From NCBI RefSeq assembly GCF_022968795.1, contig NZ_JALJRB010000002.1, forward strand, positions 308,858-372,857: 64,000 bases of DNA, read 5' to 3'. This document shows, in pieces, positions 60,865 through 64,000 of the stretch (position 1 is the first letter of the stretch; each line of letters starts with the position of its first letter). Source of the DNA: Desulfatitalea alkaliphila (GTDB lineage Bacteria; Desulfobacterota; Desulfobacteria; Desulfobacterales; Desulfosarcinaceae). The position numbers were made by a program, and so were the translations under genes. The notes beneath the pieces are model-generated. The model was not told the DNA's origin and did no database searches. It saw nothing but the letters and a program-made list of their open reading frames with translations.

Positions 60865-61945
60865 GCAGATCATGCGCGATTATGGCCCGGAGTATGTGCA
60901 GCGTTTTGGCCACAACATGCCGGCACACCATCGCAAGGTCATCGATGCCATCGTCAACTGCCGAACCGAATATTATGGTGCGACGCTTTTTCGGTGCGAC
61001 GATTGCGGCAAAGGCCATAGCGTATTTCGTTGCTGCGGCAACCGGCATTGCCCCAACTGTCAAGGACAGAAAACCCGCCAGTGGCTGGCCAGGCGGCTTG
61101 CCGAGCAACTGCCGGTGAACCATTTCATGATCACCTTCACGATGCCCGAGGCCATCCGCGGCTTTATTCGCCGTCATCAGCGCCGATGCTATGCAGCCAT
61201 GTTCGATGCATCGTCGCAGACGCTAAAGACGCTTGCACGAAACGACAAGTTCATCGGCGCAGATTTGCCGGGATTTTTCGGGGTGCTGCACACCTGGGGG
61301 CGCACCATGCCCTACCATCCTCCTTTCCACTATGTGGTACCCGCCGGCGCATTGACCAAATCGGACGGCCGATGGCATCGCTCGTTCGATCATTTTTTCC
61401 TGCCGGTGCGGGCCATGTCCAAAATCTTCAAGGCCAAGTTCCGGGATGCAATGCAAAAAGATGGGCTTGCTTCCACCATCTGCCCGGACGTCTGGAAGCT
61501 AGCCTGGGTGGTCGACTGTCGGATGGTCGGTGCCGGTGCAAAGAGCATCAAGTACCTGGCTCCATACGTCTTTAAGGTCGCCATCTCCAACAGCCGCATC
61601 GTCAAAATCGAGGATCGGCGCATCTTTTTCAAGTATAAAAAACAGCGTAGCAACCGGTGGCGCACCATGTCGCTGGAGGTCATGGCGTTTTTGCATCGGT
61701 TTTTGCAGCATGTGCTGCCCTCCGGGTTTATGAAAGTGCGCTATTACGGTTTTATGAGCCCCGGATCGTCGGTATCGATAAAAACCGTGGCCGAGAGCAT
61801 TAAACACTGTGCGGCGGCGGTGTCCCGCGCTTCGCGCTCGATTAGCATCTCTCGTTTTGTGCCCAAATGCCGAGCGTGCGGCGGCGATCTCGTCTATCAT
61901 GCGTTTATCCTGCCCCTACGCTTGCCATGGTGCGGTGCTGGATAA
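60851..61945 (+). CDS. IS91-family transposase (Y2/HUH-type)
   Basis: The 364-residue protein has an N-terminal zinc-binding region (FRCDDCGKGHSVFRCCGNRHCPNC), LARRLAEQLPVNHFMITFTMPEAIR and a central segment PPFHYVVPAGAL. The usual first His of the HUH motif appears to be Pro here (HPPFH), so activity is uncertain. The C-terminal half (MSLEVMAFLHRFLQHVLPSGFMKVRYYGF) is typical. It overlaps the recombinase gene by 14 bases. Confidence 0.82.
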   Translation: MATLKQIMRDYGPEYVQRFGHNMPAHHRKVIDAIVNCRTEYYGATLFRCDDCGKGHSVFRCCGNRHCPNCQGQKTRQWLARRLAEQLPVNHFMITFTMPEAIRGFIRRHQRRCYAAMFDASSQTLKTLARNDKFIGADLPGFFGVLHTWGRTMPYHPPFHYVVPAGALTKSDGRWHRSFDHFFLPVRAMSKIFKAKFRDAMQKDGLASTICPDVWKLAWVVDCRMVGAGAKSIKYLAPYVFKVAISNSRIVKIEDRRIFFKYKKQRSNRWRTMSLEVMAFLHRFLQHVLPSGFMKVRYYGFMSPGSSVSIKTVAESIKHCAAAVSRASRSISISRFVPKCRACGGDLVYHAFILPLRLPWCGAG

Positions 61946-62314
61946 AAAACGACGCTGCTTGAAGGCCGTTTTCCACCTTCCGATTTCAGGTACCCTTGTC
62001 GGACTCGTAGTAGTGCGTTTGATTGAAGCATTTGCTCGAAAAACAGGCTGTAAATCTTTTCGACATTGCGGGTCTGACAGGCATCTTAGACTCTTTTGCT
62101 CTCCCTTTGCGGTGTCACCCCGGCCTACCCTCTGGCCGGGATGCCACCATCTAAAAAACTTTCAAACAAATCCCCTTATACTATTTTTGTGCCATCTTTT
62201 GACCCGGGCTTCTTGAACATTGGATTGAAACGACCCTTCGGGATCGTGTCAATCCATGAGGTTCGACGGATGGTTGTATTTGTTGCTGATGCTTTTTCAT
62301 GCCGGGATCATGAC
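61946..62314. other. IS91 3' flank without recognised gene
   Basis: About 370 bases with short hairpins (e.g. around 62125-62150) but no supported ORF; probably the non-coding end of the element and adjoining DNA. Confidence 0.4.
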
Positions 62315-62821
62315 CTACATTTTTTCCAATTGTCGCAGTGTTTCTTCAAGAACAGAAAGTCGCTGCTTATCCTTTGGATCTTTGGATTTTCTTTTAAGCA
62401 TAATTAACATTTTGATGTCGAGAACTTGAATAGTATGGCCTCTGAATTCAATTTCTATTGTATGCTTGAGAAGATCTTCGTAAGCTTTCCTCTCTTCGAT
62501 AAAAGCCAGGACGTCAAGTGGTCCTATTCGGGTCGAAAAAAGCGCATGCCCCATCCCAGAAAAGTCCTCCTCCTTCGGCGCGATAATTTTATCGTCTGGA
62601 CGGCGATAGGTTGCATCAATGGATTTTAAGAATGCAAAGAGTTTAGAAATATTCTCGGGAGACCGGCTATGTACAATATCCACATCCATTGTTGTTACCG
62701 GTGCGCCCTGAATTACTGCAGCAAGTCCACCGACAAGGATGAACTTCACATCTGCCTTTATAAGGCCTTCAATTATGGCGCTTAGATCCGCTTCCGACGT
62801 TTTTTTGATATTTGTAGGCAT
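62315..62821 (-). CDS. Nucleotidyltransferase (AbiEii-like), probable toxin-type partner
   Basis: The 168-residue protein has a nucleotidyltransferase core: FILVGGLAAVIQG, then TTMDVDIVHS (the GG...DxD motif), and a helical end. It resembles AbiEii/MNT-type or DUF6036 proteins of toxin-antitoxin or defence systems. Its start overlaps the small upstream gene by 53 bases, as in two-gene units. Confidence 0.75.
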   Translation of the reverse strand: MPTNIKKTSEADLSAIIEGLIKADVKFILVGGLAAVIQGAPVTTMDVDIVHSRSPENISKLFAFLKSIDATYRRPDDKIIAPKEEDFSGMGHALFSTRIGPLDVLAFIEERKAYEDLLKHTIEIEFRGHTIQVLDIKMLIMLKRKSKDPKDKQRLSVLEETLRQLEKM

Positions 62822-62954
62822 CTCTTAATTCCAAAATAGCGCGTACTGCGTTATCGTTCGATTTTAAACGTTCCTCTGGTGACATCTTGAGGAACATTGC
62901 GACCAATCCCTCGTCAACACTTGAATTATTCTTGGTTTTAATATTCTTGCCCAT
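62769..62954 (-). CDS. Small partner of the nucleotidyltransferase
   Basis: A 61-residue polar protein (SPEERLKSNDNAVRAILELRDAYKYQ) that overlaps the downstream gene's start. The position suggests an antitoxin-like partner. Start ATG 62954; an in-frame ATG at 62978 is an alternative. No family recognised. Confidence 0.55.
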   Translation of the reverse strand: MGKNIKTKNNSSVDEGLVAMFLKMSPEERLKSNDNAVRAILELRDAYKYQKNVGSGSKRHN

Positions 62955-62988
62955 TAGATACCTATTTGATCGCAACATTTGTAATGTT

Positions 62989-63056
62989 AGCCGGACGTTG
63001 CGCGTTACCGGCGCGCGGCGATCTTCCGCGCGTCCGTATACACGCGCTGGTTATGG
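62989..63056 (+). repeat. attC-like site C (left box degenerate)
   Basis: Long nested stems (GCGCGT/ACGCGC, CGCGCGG/CCGCGCG) end in GCGCTG-GTTATGG. The left box does not match RYYYAAC, so this is the least certain of the four. Confidence 0.35.
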
Positions 63057-63064
63057 ATTCCACT

Positions 63065-63292
63065 TTATTGATTAGCAGTATATTCATCAAGCAATCTGCG
63101 TATCATTCTTTGGTACTGTGTATTGTATTTCTTGGCTTCTTTTTTAAAAAAATCGACACTTGTTTTACTAAGTGATAGGGTCACCTTCACGGTTTCGTCC
63201 TTTAGCGCGAGATGCTCCGGTGAAGGTAGAAAATCGGTAATCACCCTTACTTTTCCAATTGGCTCATCAGTGTATTTTATTTTCTCTTTCAT
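63065..63292 (-). CDS. BrnA-type antitoxin
   Basis: A 75-residue protein with a C-terminal RHH-like segment (KVTLSLSKTSVDFFKKEAKKYNTQYQRMIRRLLDEY), the BrnA pattern. It overlaps the BrnT toxin gene by 26 bases. The start is ATG 63292. Confidence 0.8.
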   Translation of the reverse strand: MKEKIKYTDEPIGKVRVITDFLPSPEHLALKDETVKVTLSLSKTSVDFFKKEAKKYNTQYQRMIRRLLDEYTANQ

Positions 63293-63557
63293 ATATTTGC
63301 TTGCCTTTCCGCCAATATCCGGCACCAAAAATCCTGATTTTTTTGTCTCTATAGGTGAATCTCACCGTCATAATTCCATCAGCTACTCTGCCGAGACAAT
63401 AAAACCGTTTTTCAAGATCACTGTGTTCAAGATCCTCTAGAATGACACGGTTGTGATCGAGAAAAGCGAGCTGCGCCAAAGCAAAGGACACTCCATGCTT
63501 ATCTTGGTTAATCAGGTCCTTAGCTTGATCCCATTCAAAATCAGTTCGCTTTTTCAT
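63267..63557 (-). CDS. BrnT-type toxin
   Basis: A 96-residue protein with FEWDQAKDLINQDKHGVSFALAQ, RFYCLGRVADGIMTVRFTYRD and a basic end, the BrnT RNase-fold toxin pattern. Gene order toxin then antitoxin fits BrnTA. Confidence 0.85.
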   Translation of the reverse strand: MKKRTDFEWDQAKDLINQDKHGVSFALAQLAFLDHNRVILEDLEHSDLEKRFYCLGRVADGIMTVRFTYRDKKIRIFGAGYWRKGKQIYERENKIH

Positions 63558-63776
63558 GCGTATAGATTGTATCTGGAATGGCTATTTGTCAATACAAATA
63601 TATGGCTTTTTAGAGGCTCACCGCGCCATAACGCTGCGCTTCAACCGCCGGGCACGAGGAAGCAATGAGTTTTTAAGCAGCCGATTGATCCATTTCCCGA
63701 AAGCCCTTGTAAGTTGCCGCTGACTAGCCCGGTCGGCTGTGAAAGCGCTTGTTATGTGCCAATTTCATTTTGATAT
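63558..63776. other. Intergenic region containing attC-like site D
   Basis: About 220 bases; the attC-like element at 63626-63757 fills most of it. Confidence 0.5.
63626..63757 (+). repeat. attC-like site D (long, VCR-like)
   Basis: CCATAAC ... GCGCTTCAACCGCCG at the left and CGGTCGGCTGTGAAAGCGCTT-GTTATGT at the right. The arms pair with bulges, and the size (~130 bases) resembles Vibrio-type repeats. Confidence 0.5.
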
Positions 63777-64000
63777 TCAAATCTTCTCTATTTCCACTAA
63801 TTTTTGAATCGATTCACATTTAAAGCACCTTCTATTATGAACTGATTTCAGTGCACCGCAGTTCGAACAGTGGTACCCTTGATACTGTTTCTTAGTAAAT
63901 TCTTTTAACCCATGCTCTTTTATATACTCCAAATTGACTTTTACGCTCATTTTGTAGTTGGATTTGTATCTTCGATCCATACGATTAATTTCTTTGCATG
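63777..64000 (-). CDS. Small zinc-ribbon protein, 5'-truncated by window edge (DUF3795-like?)
   Basis: The visible part has CSNCGALKSVHNRRCFKC, a likely zinc site, with helical flanks. The frame stays open to base 64000 (upstream residues CKEINR), so the gene probably starts outside the window; ATG 63980 may be internal. The pattern resembles DUF3795 but is only suggestive. Confidence 0.5.
   Translation of the reverse strand, partial: CKEINRMDRRYKSNYKMSVKVNLEYIKEHGLKEFTKKQYQGYHCSNCGALKSVHNRRCFKCESIQKLVEIEKI

Larger units (their letters stand above)
59830..62215 (+). mobile_element. IS91-like element (ends approximate)
   Basis: Recombinase and transposase genes with 5' and 3' flanks. Ends are not resolved; the left edge is near attC-like site B and the right probably near the CTTGAAC at ~62205. 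The hairpin CCCGGCctaccctctGGCCGGG at ~62125 could belong to the right end. Confidence 0.45.

Noticed and set aside
1..64000. CRISPR arrays, tRNA and rRNA genes
   Set aside because: None recognised on either strand; no regularly spaced repeats or cloverleaf-like sequences were found by eye.

Overview
The window reads as chromosomal DNA of an anaerobic, probably sulfate-reducing deltaproteobacterium (Desulfobacterota, near the Desulfobacterales). This is inferred from multiheme cytochrome c, cytochrome b and CCG-type iron-sulfur proteins, an aldehyde:ferredoxin oxidoreductase-like protein, corrinoid methyl-transfer genes, C_GCAxxG and V4R proteins, and two genes that only make sense if TGA is read as selenocysteine. 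No rRNA, tRNA or CRISPR array was recognised.

Layout. 1-12021: a flavoprotein fragment, then a long minus-strand series: ferredoxin, AOR-like protein, BPL_N amidotransferase-like protein, three membrane cytochrome genes, an HdrD-like CCG protein, a Cys-containing unknown and an ABC importer. 12316-26206 (plus): FCD/GntR regulator, FAD oxidase with CCG partner, permease, small membrane protein, UroD-fold methyltransferase, ureohydrolase-family protein, aldehyde dehydrogenase (closed by a strong terminator), then a radical SAM-acetyltransferase fusion, an AIR-synthase-like protein, a degenerate Rieske protein and a corrinoid adenosyltransferase. 26214-38302 (minus): MtrH-like methyltransferase, UroD-fold methyltransferase, corrinoid protein, ASKHA/RamA-type activator, DUF6951- and DUF2284-like proteins, a 47-residue ORF, a second UroD-fold methyltransferase with an in-frame TGA, a CAAC thioredoxin, a zinc-ribbon protein, a CobW GTPase, a thioredoxin reductase, a two-domain thioredoxin, a short helical protein, a CLLC thioredoxin and a UxxC thioredoxin. 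38583-42595: response regulator, histidine kinase and two V4R sensors. 42570-58764: mostly housekeeping or unrelated genes (paired GTPases, S1-domain protein, TrxB, YkgJ-type protein, CoA transferase, a double protease). 59059-64000: reversed small genes, a BrnT/BrnA toxin-antitoxin pair, attC-like sites and an IS91-type insertion, i.e. a cassette-array-like region.

How it may work (inference). The minus-strand cluster has every general part of corrinoid methyl transfer: cobamide carrier, reductive activator, adenosyltransferase, MtrH-like transfer to tetrahydrofolate, and three UroD-fold methyltransferases. It lacks MttB/MtgB, MtaB or MtmB homologues, so a UroD-fold enzyme is the likely substrate-activating step. 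One of these carries selenocysteine where both paralogues in the window have the zinc-binding Cys of the PGC motif. A dedicated thioredoxin system, one member itself apparently a selenoprotein, follows in the same direction. The plus arm adds a permease, a ureohydrolase-fold protein, an aldehyde dehydrogenase and a nitrilase-less Nit1C-like set, suggesting a nitrogen-containing methylated substrate. This combination is the best candidate for an undescribed system.
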